A DNA stretch of 64,000 nucleotides from Sternotherus odoratus (lineage: Eukaryota > Chordata > Testudines > Kinosternidae), in the NCBI GenBank assembly GCA_032164245.1, contig JAVMKO010000003.1, positions 132,811,924 to 132,875,923 of the forward strand. Direction: 5' to 3'. Below the pieces are notes generated by a model. That model was not told the DNA's origin. It worked only from the letters and a program-made list of their open reading frames with translations, and made no database searches. The position numbers and the translations under genes were made by a program. Position 1 is the first letter of the stretch, and every line of letters begins with the position of its first letter. This document shows positions 21,271 to 33,385 of this stretch, piece after piece.

Positions 21271-24200
21271 CCTTAGACTCAGACACGAAGGGGATGGCAT
21301 GGCATGCAGCTGGCCCAGGATTTGGGGAATACAAAGGCCACCCTTGCACACTGTTCCTGAACTATGACGCATGTATTTCTATGTCATAACCTGGAATCTG
21401 GTTCTAAGTTTCTACCTTTGTCCATTGCAAAGTTACAGGACTACATTCTCTCCTTCACTAGAGCCCTTATCACTGTGGAGATGGGATTTAGGAGTGTCCA
21501 GGTGCTGTTCTGGCTCCCTGAGTCCAAGGGTATTCCTACACTACAAGCAAAGATGTGATTGTAGGGTGGGTAGCAATAGCAGTGTAGACATAGTGAAGTT
21601 GGCTTTAGCACAGGTCAGCAAATTGAGTACATACCCAGGCTCCCCGGCACCGTCCTGTGGACGGGATTGTTCCTAGGCTTTGCTCAGATACACATGGAAA
21701 AGAGGAGAGAAAACACCTACACAGCCAGGGATTGTTCAGATTGTGGCTCCACCCACAGGGGCTGCTTGTCTGACACTCCCCCTTCTAAGCAAGTGGGGAT
21801 GGGATGGGGATGGGGAGTTGAGGAGCTTTGGCTCTATTCATGAGACAAAGTAGCTGGTCAGGTGCACCCTGAGGAACACGGTGCCTCTAGAAAAGGGATG
21901 AAGCAACTTACTGACCCACCAACACCAAACAAGGGTGAAGAAAAGGGGCACTCAGAAAGCCAATACCCCTGCTGTATGAGTCCTGTGTGGGCTACACGTA
22001 GGAAGCACAGCCTCCTCATTATCCCCTTACTCTGGGCAGAGCCTAATAACTCAAGTCAGCCATAAGTGACTGCTTAATATTTACTAGGTCTCCCTACTGC
22101 AGTATTACCCTCTTATAGGAACTGATTTGCAGTTTGCCTTGCTGGCACTGGCCCTTTAAATTTGGCAGAACGGAGCAGGTGCACCCTTACAAAGGCCATT
22201 TTCCATCTGTCTGCTGTTTGCTGCACTGCTCTCAGTTCCAGCTGGTAAGTGTTCCTAACTCCTGGTGGGTTTTCCACCCAGTTTTTCTTTCCACAGTCTG
22301 GAGGTGGTGATACATTCTCACAGGGGGCCCCAGGCCCGTGGCTAATGAGGGAAACATTTCCTAAGTGTTGGCAGTTTTCCTACTACATAGTTTCAAACAA
22401 ACAGAAATTCGTACCATTCCTGCATGGAGAGTGTATACATTCAGGGCAAGCCTTAGCCACTGTAATGACCAAATTGTTGTGATTAGAAATGATTGTTTTA
22501 GCTCTGCCCCAGACCATAGCCTGTCAGAGACCCCGCTCCTCTCCTTTTCCTTACGGCCCTTGCCAAGCCATGCTGAAGCAGGTTAGCTCCTAACCAGGCT
22601 GCTTTCAATTCCCTAAAGCTGCACATCAGTCTCTTCAGAATTGGTGGAGAGACCCAGCCAGTGGCTTGAAATGAAGGCAGTGGGTTCCCCTCACACAGTC
22701 ACTCAGCTCAGAACATCTTGCAGAGCTTCACAGCAGGGCTTAGGAGGTGCAGAAGTCTGTAAGATGGCCCTCAACATGAGAGTGAAATTTAGTCAAAAAT
22801 ATTTTTTTCCAGTATGTGGCTGTCTACGTCTTTAATATAGAAGGGCAACGTATTGACTACAGGCCTGCTCATCAGCTGGTGCAAGTTAGCATGGCATCAA
22901 TGCAGTCAAAGGATCTATGCTGATTTACCCCATCTGCGGACTTGGCTCTATATTCCCAGCACTCGTTTCTTCATCTTGCTTAGAGGTTAACAGCTGCTGA
23001 CCATGTAATGTGAGTTTGTGCCAGCATATGAGGAAGGCCTCTCTGATCAAGCTAAAATGCATAGGACCGAATCCTGCTCCCACTGCAAGCACTGTAAATC
23101 TGCAGCAGGAGTAGGTCCACGGTCTCTGTAAGATGAACTGATGCATGAAAGATTGCCCCACTCATACACAGATCCCCTTCATTGACTCGGAGGCGGACCC
23201 CTGTTTCCCGCAAGATCCTCAAAACCAAGAATTCCTGTTATGCTAGAGGTTTTGGGAGTCCAAGCTGAAACACCTCAAAGGGGCTTGATGTAATTTCAGA
23301 AAATCAGGCTCCTTCCAGATGTCTCAGGTTGAGCACATAAAAATTGAGGTGCGCAACATCTCTAGTCACTCCCGAAACAATTGTCCAATGTGTCCCTTTG
23401 GATAGGCAACATTTGGCTGGGCACCCCTGACAAAGAAACTATAAGTATCTTTGTCACATGGCTAGGACTTTTGAGTGGCAGAACCACAAATGAGAAGTCA
23501 CCGCTGATGATTTCAAAACAAATAGCAACATTTCAAATACACCGTGTAAAGTCTTCTTTTGACATCACGGTTTAATTTAGGTTTTTAATTTGTGCCTGGA
23601 CTTCCTTTACCGGTTAGCACTGAGCTGTCTGCCCACCACTGTGTCTTAGCCCCACTGCTCTGCTCTGATTTCTTATATGTTTTCTAGCTGCTGCTATGGC
23701 ATGTTCAACCTCTAACATAAATCATTTACTGTACTTTGAAAGTTGGATAATGTGTTTGATGCACCCAACACTAAAAATACACATCTGTTTTGATGTAGGG
23801 TGCATCGTGCAAGTAAATAGCATCATTTATCTTAATATCCCTCACTTCACATATAAATGAATAATGAATACACATTCAGAGAGACATTTACATGTGGGGG
23901 GAGGGGTTCCCCCTAATTTAACACATGCCATGTTGTTAAAAGTTCAGAACAAACTTTGATTCCCAAATCTCTGGAATCTGGTTAATCCCCCCCTCTACTT
24001 ATATCACGTCACATCAGTTAAGAATGGCTGGGCTGCTCTTGCTATTGGTTTCTAGCAAGGGCTCTCTCTGGCTTCCCAGGGGAGGTTCACAGCCAATGGA
24101 ATTTAGCCTCTTGGGGGTCATCTAAATCCATTTCTAGCCTCACCAGGGAGGCTAGAGACTGAACTATTCACTCACCTTTAGAAGTAACCAGTCCAGACCA

Positions 24201-25577
24201 AGATTAAGGCATGCGGGTGGGAGCTTCTGTGTAGTGTTAGAAATCTTGCACTGGCACTGTCCTCTACTCTGTGGATAAATATACAATCTTAATCTTTAAA
24301 ATGATCAGATTGTCCCTTCCTACTATCACTAAATTCACTAATACAAATTCAGATTAGATGGGAAGAGGAAATGGAGTAGATTCAACGTCCCTCCTTGGTT
24401 AGCTTCTGTTTTCCGGTGGTTAAGGACAAATAATACTGTAATTGCCCTCACACTCAGTGAGAGTGAGAGAGATGTGCTTTTGCTCTAATGTACTGGCTAG
24501 TGTTTATGACCTCTACTGGATAGAATCTGGAAAGCAGAGCTGTGGATCATAAGCCCCATACTAGTAACGGCTAGCAAAGACCCTTCTTTATATTACATAG
24601 CAAAGGAGGATCTGAATTTTATACCTGCTCGTTCAGTAAACTTCCAAGAGATCACATTGTTCAGTATAGCGGCAGCCCAATCATCCCAAGAACCCACAAA
24701 TGACTCATTACAGCCATGCCAACAGAAGGCAGCAATGATAAACACCCTGGAAGGCTGTTATTCGATACATAATTTATTTCTTTAAAATGCTTCAGACTTA
24801 ATAATGTTTCATTAAGGGGCTGTACTAATGAAACATCACAGAATTCTAGAGACTCCTGCTAGTAGGTAAATACCAAGTTTGTTTTCCTTGCTAAGGGCCT
24901 CACTGCACTTCAGTGGGTTAGTGTTTCCTATCACATAAGTACTTGCATCTGAGACCAGCTAGGTTTAGTAGCATACAAAACAGTCTAAGCCGTTGGATGA
25001 GAAAGTTCACCAACGAAATGGGTTCAGAGGTGATCTTGACTCAGTCCCCCAGTGCACGTGAATACACATAATAAAACAGCAGTACCCTGGCACCGATTTC
25101 TCACTCTTAGCTCCACAAGGCCCAAGAAGCGAAAGCAGAATAAAGAAATGAATGTCTATGGGGCCAGCAGCAGGTGGTGGCACCAGGTCAGGTTTGATGA
25201 TCAGTGATAGGTCAATGGGAGGAGAAAATATTATTACAGCCTCCTAGTGCAGCAGTTCTCCCTTGGTGCAAATGGTACAAAAGGAACAAAACATTTCCTT
25301 ATATTTGTGATGCATAATGGCTCCCCTCTGTAATTTCAGCTGACGTGACAGTGTGTGAGCAAACTGATGTGCCTGCACAGAGCCTCACCAAAGTCAATGG
25401 GGTTCTACATGGACACAGCTGTCTGCCCATGTGCTATCAATGCCAGGATCAGAGCCTTAGATTATAGTGTTCTAAATCTCTGGTGCAATTTCAAATCTTG
25501 GTTGCTGTTAGCAACCAAAACAAAATTGTTGCTACTCAGTCTTGCATCCTACCCCCAATTGTGATCATAGCAAGAAG
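21271..25577. other. Unassigned sequence
   Basis: No gene is recognised. A fragment of a GTCTACAC-type element appears at 21531-21660. CT-rich and AT-rich parts alternate, and all frames are short and overlapping. Confidence 0.35.
21531..21660. mobile_element. GTCTACAC-type element fragment (family 3)
   Basis: TCCTACACTACAAGCAAAGA followed by GTGATTG, GTAGCAATAGCAGTGTAGAC and CATACCCAGGCTCC fits a third family of dispersed elements, also seen at 61505-61735. Only part is present. Confidence 0.5.
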
Positions 25578-25579
25578 TA

Positions 25580-25699
25580 GGGTGACCAAATAGGAAGTGT
25601 GAAAAATCGGGACATATGGTGGGGGGTAATAGGAGCCTATATAAGAAAAAGCCCCAAATATCGGGACTGTCCATATAAAATCGGGACATCATGTCATCC
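25580..25699 (+). mobile_element. 120-bp TA-flanked MITE, copy 2
   Basis: TA at 25578-25579 and 25700-25701 flanks inverted ends GGGTGACCAAAT and ATGTCATCC. The interior GTGAAAAATCGGGACATATG and TAATAGGAGCCTATATAAG matches the copies at 9064-9181 and 48046-48151, in the same orientation. Confidence 0.85.
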
Positions 25700-27912
25700 T
25701 AGTAATAAGGTTCATAGGTAAAACTGAACTGTTCTGCACCCTCTGATTAAACTGGCCGGGCTAAATCTAACCAGTGATTTGAACTGTAAAATGGAGCATC
25801 CACAAAACACCTGCAACATGATTGTTCAATAAATTATTTTGATACTTTGCATCCTGGTATTGTACACGGACACTAATGGAGACTTCCCCTATTTTATCTT
25901 TTACAAAAGGGTTGGAGACGGCTCCCTCTACTGTGTAAAATTTCTGTTGAATAAACTCCTTGAGCTATGAAAAACTTTTTTTTAAAAAAACCTATATCCT
26001 GATGGACAGCAAAATCCAGGGTGTGACAAATGGCACCTGACATCCAGGAAGGAATATATCCTTAAGAATAAGTCTGTATCTCCAAACTATCTCTAATTTT
26101 ATAGGACAGCCTTTCATTCTAGATCCATATCTATCACAGTTCCACAAAGACCAGATCTTATTTTTCAGTTCCTGTGAATTATAAGCATTAGAAAAGTTCA
26201 GTTGTGAAACTGAGTTTATTTTTACTTTTCTTATCTGGCTGGAGTTTCTTCTTTTTTGAGTCTGTATTTGGGGTCTGATCTTAAAATGTGACTGAAACAC
26301 ATGCCCGTGATTTTGGCTGGCGAAGGAAATAGTGAGGCTCTTGGACCACGCATAATGTATGTCCCTGTGATGATCCATATTCTTGTCTTAAAGTAAAGTA
26401 CCCAATTTTAATTACTTGGGTGGTAGCACAAGAATGACATTTTAGGATGAAGAGTTAAATAAGGAGGGCCAGGGTAAGGACTCCCACCTTTAAAATTAAC
26501 CCCGTCACAGTGATTATGATTCCTCTTCCTTGAAATCCTCGAAATAATTTGAAATTGGCCTTTTTCTGTAGTTTCATGCAAATGCATGAAAGTTTTGCAG
26601 GAGTCCAATTAGATAGAACTAGTATATGGAAATACTCTATAGTCTCAGTAAATTTGTTATGAAACTCTTTCAGATATAATGGCATAGTCTCTCAGCATCT
26701 AGACTCGTTAACTGAGACCATCCTTTCTTTTGCTGTCTGTATAAACCACCCTTGTTTCATCAGTCAAAATGCTGGCTTCCCTACTATCCCTTTATATAAG
26801 TGTTAAATATTATAATCTTTGGTATGTTTTATATTCCCCCATCCTCCCCTTTTTAATGTGAGTGAGACCTCACTATTTGGAATTACAGTGCATCCCTGTT
26901 TAATCAAAACATTTTGGAGACACTGCATGTATTTGATTAAAAGGGTCCAGATGATGGGAGGACAACTAATCCCCACATATCAGGGAACACAAGCGCAGTA
27001 TGGGGAAGGTGGAGTTCTGGTTACGTGGAGTATATGTAAATTAAATTTTTCTGCAGTACCTAAACTAGATGTCAATATGTTCTACTTTAATTTCACTAAC
27101 GGTGAGTGACCTTAAAGTACTTGACTAGAGTTTACGGGGGGAAAGTATGAGGACGAGTGTGGGTATCTCGCAAGCCATAGATGTTCTGCCTGGAAAATCT
27201 GTCAGTGGTTTGCAAACATGAATACAACAGAATGGGTGTCTGAGAGGTGGGTCAGAAGTTAACAGGATTTTGCCCTACTATGGAAACTTAAGCCGCAGAT
27301 CGGAAAGTGTTTATGTGATATCACAGTTTGAGTGACAACTGTCAATAGGAGTTGGATGGAGGTGAGGTCAGTATGGATTTTTTTAAAGGCTGTCTGCTGC
27401 TATTGCCTGTCATGAGATAGCTGTCATTGTCAAATCATTCTATACATTCAACAAATGTAATGCATCAGCATGCTAGCAAAAACACTGAGGAGTTATGAGT
27501 TTATTTTAAAAAGGGACAGGCTTTTTTATTTTAATTGTGCTGGTTCTGAATTTTCTACATTTATAAATTGTTTAGGATACAGTTTATTTAGACAACAAGC
27601 CTTTTTGTTTATGGAATTTTGCTATCTTTTGTATAGTTTGTAAATTTATGTTCTGGAAATCAGTTCTGTCAAGACTTTTTTAAATTAAATACTGCAATGT
27701 ATTTTACATTTCCTTTAATGGACAGAAAATGACTTTTGTTCAAGAGGACTTCATTGTACGATATGATACATTTTTCATTTGATGTGGAGAAAAATCAATT
27801 ATTTTAAGAGTTCTATTCTTCTGGCAGTTCATTTAAGTGAATTCTTACTATGTTAAATGATCATCAGTATTTTTTTCTTTAAATATCAACTCCTGGAAAA
27901 GTACTGTAATGC

Positions 27913-27932
27913 AAAAAAAAAAAAAAAAAAAA
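27913..27932. repeat. (A)20 homopolymer
   Basis: An uninterrupted run of 20 A residues. No LINE or SINE body is recognisable immediately 5' of it. Confidence 0.95.
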
Positions 27933-28107
27933 GTAATTTGCTGTCATGTAGATGGCATTGATTTTGCTCCCCTTTTAAAAGAGAGAGCCACTCAAATTCA
28001 GCCATAATATTTTAAAATTTTCTTAGAGGAGATAAAAATGAATTATTAAATAACATAGTAGAACTCACAGGTCTGAATATATGTGTTATATACGATAGTT
28101 ATGGGGC

Positions 28108-28203
28108 CTGGTTCTGGTTAGCCAGATGTGCACCAGTGTAATTTGATTTAGTTAAGTGGAGTAAATCATGATTTACATCAGTGAAAGATCAGAATCAGAC
28201 CTG
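28108..28203. repeat. Palindromic repeat of the CAGAATCAG class
   Basis: GGCCTGGTTCTGGTTAGCC at the left and GATCAGAATCAGACCT at the right are inverted, with GCACCAGTGTAATTTGATTT facing ATGATTTACATCAGTGAAAG. It is a diverged relative of the palindrome at 6003-6115. Confidence 0.6.
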
Positions 28204-29869
28204 TAATAGTAACTATTTATTATACATATGTATGTTGAAAATATATTCTTCACATGTGCAATAAGGCTTCATAGAAAAGTTGAATCAGACTTTGTTGGTG
28301 CTGAATAAGAAAACACGTTTGTACAGCGTTTTTGACAAGCATATGAGTAAAAGATTAATATGAGCTTTTATCTAAGATTCTGAATTGTATCTTCCAAAGC
28401 TGTAGAAAAGAAATGAAGACCTTCCCCCTTATCTCCAAACCAACAGATTTTTCCAGGTCAGGGGCTGCTTCAAGTGGTTTGGTGACGTGTGCCTTAATGG
28501 TTGTGTGGTGGCAAGAGCCTGCAGCATGGAGAATTTAATTCTCAAAACATGCTTTTAAAACAGTCTTCACAAATGCAAAATGAGACATGTCATTGCTAAA
28601 AATGACATGTTCAGCAGACCCTGCAGTACAGCTGACCTGCAAGTTGCACACCTTTATTTGGCATGTCTGATGGAGTAAACTTTGTTCTTCTGACAAGAAG
28701 AAAATGATAATACTTACGTCAGGTATAAAATCCACCAGGTGCTCTACTGTGCTAGCAAGGATTGCTTTATTCTTGCATTCTATATTTAGAATAATGTTAT
28801 ACTGATTAAAAGGTATTTTATTTGATGTTAGTCTATTAAAATTGTTTTATCCAAATTTCTCAAACACTAAAATTAGTTGAACTTTGTAATATAAGACACT
28901 TGCATACTAATACTTTTGCAGGTTTGTCGTTTCTCCTAATCCTTACTTTCTATGAACAATCACAACCTATTGGGAATTTTACATTAACAGTAACAGTCTC
29001 TTGAGACTAAAATTACTGTGTCAAAATCTGAGATTCAGTTTTTAAAATCCAAAAAACTATTATACAGATACACAGCAGACACTTTTGGATTTAGGTTTAT
29101 AACCCATTTACATTCTGATATTTGTAAATAGGCAACATAGTTTTTATAAGGATCAACTTGAGCATTCTCTGCATTGATTTGTTTTATTGACGGGATCACT
29201 ACATACTGAAACATGCACATTTCCCCATTTAGATATGTACAAGGAAACAAAAGATTCACTTTGCAAGGTGTGCAAAAGCAATGCCAAGGCAGGTCAGTCA
29301 GTAATAAGTAGCTCTCCCAAAAGATGTAACATTCTTTACCTGCTGCTGAATGGCATTAAAACAAAGCCTGAATTTTTTTCCTGCCTAAGAAAAAGCAATC
29401 ACTCTGTAGCAGCTAGCCAATCGCCAGCACTGCAAACAAGGGAAACAGCACCTGTAAGTAATTGTTTATCCTTCTAGTGGTGATCAACAAAACCAAATTT
29501 CACTGTCACAATAAATAGTTACTAATTTGAGTCCCTCTTTATGCAGCTAAACAAAATGGAGTCTCAGACTCTCATTTCCTCCCCTTCTCCCTCTTTTTTT
29601 TTTTCTGGGGTCAGGGTAGATAATTTCACCCCCTCTTGTGGAGTGCTTTGTTCCCACTGTGTGCCCAGTCAGTTCCTCTGGTCAGCAAGCAGGGAAGGCA
29701 GAACTTGGGCTTCTCCCACTCCTTACCTGTTCTGCCTCCTAGCCACCCACCTGTGGGGAGTCTCAGGTGAGTGTCAGAGCAGAGCCAACCAGAGGAATAA
29801 TGGGGGTGATTTTGCTCCCCAGTGCAGCTGAGTAAGGGCTGTGGCATTGGTAGCCCATTGTAACCTGGC

Positions 29870-30465
29870 TATTGGATGCGGAATTTGCCACAGTGATCCA
29901 TGGCTTTGTCATATCAAGAAGGGAATACTGCTGTGTACATGGGGCTCTGGCTGACCACCTGGAAGCTTCAGGAGATGGCGTCCTGCTTCCATAGCAGTGT
30001 ATTACTTAATGGACACATTGTGCTTGTACTCCAAAGACTGCAGTGGCTCCCCATTAAGTTCCAGGTCTGTTTCAAGTTGTTTGTTTTCTCTCTATAGCTC
30101 TTTAAAGATAGGATCCTGGATATTTTAGAAATCACTTGTCTCGTCTGCTTTGTCCCAAGAGTTCAGACCACCTGTGGCTGTCTGCGCTAAGAGTCTCAAT
30201 TTGTACATCTGGATTTTCTTAGTCAGTGGTTTTCAACCTTTTTTTCATTTGCAGACCCCTACAAGATTTCTAATGGAGGTGTGGACCCCTTTAGAAGTCT
30301 TAGGCATAGTCTGTAGACCCCCACAGGTCCATGGATCACAGGCTGAAAACGACTATTCTTAGCAGAGGACCTTCAGTTGTATAATACACTTCCCACAGTC
30401 CATCAGAGCCAGTATCTATTGCTTTTCTGGGATGCTGGACATACTGTTAGGGTTTTTCTGCAATG
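29870..30465 (+). mobile_element. L2-type LINE fragment, reverse-transcriptase end, interrupted
   Basis: Frameshifted plus-strand translation gives FATVIHGFVISRREYCC, then VYMGL, then VLQRLQWLPIKFQVCFKL, which fits the closing part of the L2/CR1-like reverse transcriptase (the LDYCN-LY-GL and L--LHWLPI--R--FK blocks). After a small hAT insertion at 30224-30355 the next codons read a degenerate WNTLP-like block, continuing the same domain. It is old, with several frame breaks and no intact ORF. Confidence 0.7.
30224..30355. mobile_element. 132-bp hAT MITE inside the L2 remnant
   Basis: The left end CAGTGGTTTTCAACC and right end GGCTGAAAACGACTA are inverted hAT termini (CAGTGGTT type). The flanks TTCTTAGT (30216-30223) and TTCTTAGC (30356-30363) form an 8-bp target duplication with one difference. 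The interior TGCAGACCCCTACAAG and GTGGACCCCTTTAG is non-coding. Confidence 0.85.
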
Positions 30466-31848
30466 GGGTGCGTTAAGCAGGAAGGGTTCAATTTTCTTGT
30501 CTTGTGGGTGGGGGGAGTATTTTCTCATTGGTTTAACTTGGACTATTATTTTTGTTAGGTGTTTTACAGTGAGCTCTGACGCTGACCCATGGGCACTTGG
30601 TGTCACAGTTGGAGAATGTCTCTCCCGTTTCCATGCTACATCATTTTAATTTGTTTAATTTATATTTAAAACCTTTTATAACTTTAAAAATCCTTTTAAT
30701 TATCAGCTGAGTTGAAGATTAACCTCAGCAGAGCTAAGTACTTCATAGTAATGAGAATCCCAAAGTTGTTTCCATATGATGGCTGGTGGCCTGGCTGAGC
30801 TGAAGGTAAGAGTGAACTGAGTGTTCACATTCCGGAAAAGAACTAGCCCTCAGCATGATGACTTCAAAGGTCTGTAAAGTGCTGATAGTGGAAACAACAG
30901 ACAAGGTGCAGGTAGAAGAAAAATTAATTGTAGTTTGTTTACTGTTGCATTGTTGGACTTGGCAGGAAGAAGCTCTCCAAAAGGCTCATGGATGCTGCCA
31001 TTAATGCCTGGGTTTTCATTAGTATAATTGTACAAATATTCTGCTAATCTGTAGCATTCTTTTATGTGGCAATATCCTTTTTTATGGATCACCTTTCATA
31101 TCATCTTTCAACTTCACTTCTTGTTACATCTACATCCATATTGATTCCTGGGACATGTTCTGAAGCACATTTACCATTGCCTTTATTAATATCTTTATAT
31201 ATTTGTATTTATTGATCTGCAGCTTCTGTGATTAAGGGGGGTAAAAAAAAAGGTAAAAATAAAATAAATTAAATAGTCAAACTTAAGTAGTGAAGAAAAT
31301 GTATCTGTCTGATTTCTGTAGGAAAATGTAGAAAGATTGCAGCAAAAATATACATTCTGTACTTTGAGTTTTACTCTTTTCTTTTAGACAACTTTTGAAC
31401 CAATCGACCAAATCCTCAGGTTCTTACTCAGGCAATTTCCCACTGACTTCTGGTTATGGAGGGTCCCATGGCAGAGGGACCCATGCTATTCTGCTTCACA
31501 AGTGGGATAAGTTTATTGCTGCTTGACAATGTTTCATTAAAATATTATTTTTGAAAGAAAATGGGACTTGGGGTGAAATGGGAAAGTCGTTGTAGAAAAT
31601 GTCAATTTTCATTGAAATATTTTGGGTTTTCATTCAAAAATCAGAACATGTTTTGGTTTTCAGTTTAGCTACAAAAAACTGTTTGTTTTTTTATAAAACC
31701 AAAACCATTTCATTTTAATTTAAACTTTTCCTTCTCAGTATTATGCATAACTGAAGTAAGGGAAGGATAATAAAATGGGGGTCTTTGTCCTGTTCATCCC
31801 TTGTTCAGATTCAGCCCAGCTAAAGTTGTTACCATCTAACAACTGGGC
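30466..31848. other. Unassigned AT-rich sequence
   Basis: No exon or family is recognised. Near 31550-31700 words such as TTTTCATTGAAATATTTTGG suggest an old foldback repeat related to the adjacent element. Confidence 0.35.
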
Positions 31849-32275
31849 AGAGCTGGGCAAGAAATAGTTTTCCCTCCAGTAAAAATCTTTGAGATTTCAA
31901 AAAACTTGTCCTTGCATTGGGATGAAGCTTTTGTGGATGTTTTCATAACAAATAAGAGGCAGAGAGACCCACCTCAATCTATCTGATAGGCTGCTGGTAA
32001 GAGCACTCACCTGGGAAGTGAGACAGGACTTGACACTGGGTCTTTCACTTCCCAAGTATGTGCCCAGCCACTGAGTTATGGGGTATTATGGAGTCTCTAT
32101 CTCTCTGCCTCTCTCTCTCTCTCTCTCTCTCTGATTTTGACCAGAAATTCCATCCTGGGTCTGAGAAATAATTTTGTCCAAACTGGTACATTGCATAAAA
32201 AGTTTCAGTTTTGACAAACTGGCATTTTCCAACAAAAAACATTTGGTCAGAAGTTCTCAATCAGCTCTACCAAGA
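31849..32275. repeat. Foldback repeat related to 16233-16944
   Basis: It starts with AGAGCTGGGCAAGAAATAG and ends with TCAATCAGCTCTACC, which are inverted. The centre contains AAGAGCACTCACCTGGGAAG and TGCCCAGCCACTGAGTTATG, the same order as the tRNA-box repeat elsewhere. A CT microsatellite (32110-32132) lies inside. Confidence 0.55.
32110..32132. repeat. (CT)n microsatellite
   Basis: About eleven CT dinucleotides, preceded by a less regular CTCTATCTCTCTGC stretch. Confidence 0.9.
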
Positions 32276-33326
32276 GCAGGTCAGTGCTTAGACAGGTTGC
32301 TCATCTCAGTCCACTTCCTAGCAGATGTGTGTTCACATTACCAAAAGCCCTGTCACTGATTAGGACCAGCAGACAGGCCATGGACTGAATAGACATTGAG
32401 AATACCCCTAGGTAATACCCCAAAAATGACATCTCCAAGTAGGGATGAGGCAGAGTGGCAGAGCAGCTTGCACTGTCCTTTTCCATCCAACATGGAAGTG
32501 GCCCAGGTGTACACAGGAAATGTCTAATCTAAAGCTATTAATAAGCATCTCAGTGTCAACCTGTTCTTCAGTTTTGACTATCACAGTGTAGAGACTGTGA
32601 GGAAACAACAACCTGCCCAAGACATACTGTGTGCTCTCAGAGATACGCAATGAGAGAGGTATATTATCATGCTAATAATTTTGATAAGACATCCCTTCTC
32701 CCCAGTGATGTATCTGCATGATGAAACTCATGCCAAATTATCACTCCCTTTAGAGGTATGAAATTGGACTGAAAACATTAGTCAGTTTAAATGCTGCCAA
32801 ATCCTGGATCTTTAGGCTTAAGCTAAAAACCAAGTGCTGATGAATGCTGCAAAAATTGTACTATTCTGTTTATTCTAGCCAGCCTGGACGTGCCCAGGTC
32901 AACCTTTGCACAGCTATTTAGGTAGTTTCCTAATGCCAGGCACATAGCAATCCAAGCCAAGAAGAGGGAGGCATGGAGATAGGGTTCATGGAAGGGTCTA
33001 GGTTATGCACTAAAACAAATTGACCTTGTCCCTGGCTCCTAAGCCTCACACTAGAATGCCTCCCTGCTGCTCAGCCTTCGCAGGACTTGTGGCTGTTCTG
33101 CAAAGTGTTCATGTGTGTGGTTTTGGGGGATCTAGGATCAGGACACCAGAGATATGTGCCCTAGTATTTCTCTTCTCACTGTGGCTTGTAGGGGAAGGGC
33201 TTTCAGAGAAGCACCATGTGTGTCAACACAGAACTTCCCATTCCAACGTGACAATGTTTGCTTCTGCTTGTAACATAGAATTAAATGTGCCATGCAGGTG
33301 TATGGCACATACAGAGGGCTAACTCC

Positions 33327-33385
33327 TCAGCTGGTGTAAATCAACCATGGCAATCAGTGGAGTGACACTGATTTACACCCGCTGA
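33327..33385. repeat. Foldback repeat with GTGTAAATCA arms
   Basis: Arms 33327-33343 and 33369-33385 match as inverted repeats at 16 of 17 positions (TCAGCTGGTGTAAATCA facing TGATTTACACCCGCTGA). Confidence 0.75.

Larger units (their letters stand above)
25702..29869. other. AT-rich unassigned stretch
   Basis: This is one of the longest stretches without a clear repeat. It contains a 20-A run (27913-27932), a diverged palindrome at 28108-28203 and no recognisable exon. The 128-codon minus frame at 25992-26378 and the 96-codon frame at 26819-27109 have no motif. Long T/A-rich unique sequence such as this can hold distal regulatory DNA, but nothing specific is visible. Confidence 0.35.

Noticed and set aside
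26879..26960. Possible pogo/Tigger-type end (CAGTGCATCCCTGTTTAATC)
   Set aside because: Only one end is seen, no inverted partner or TA duplication was found, and the match could be chance.
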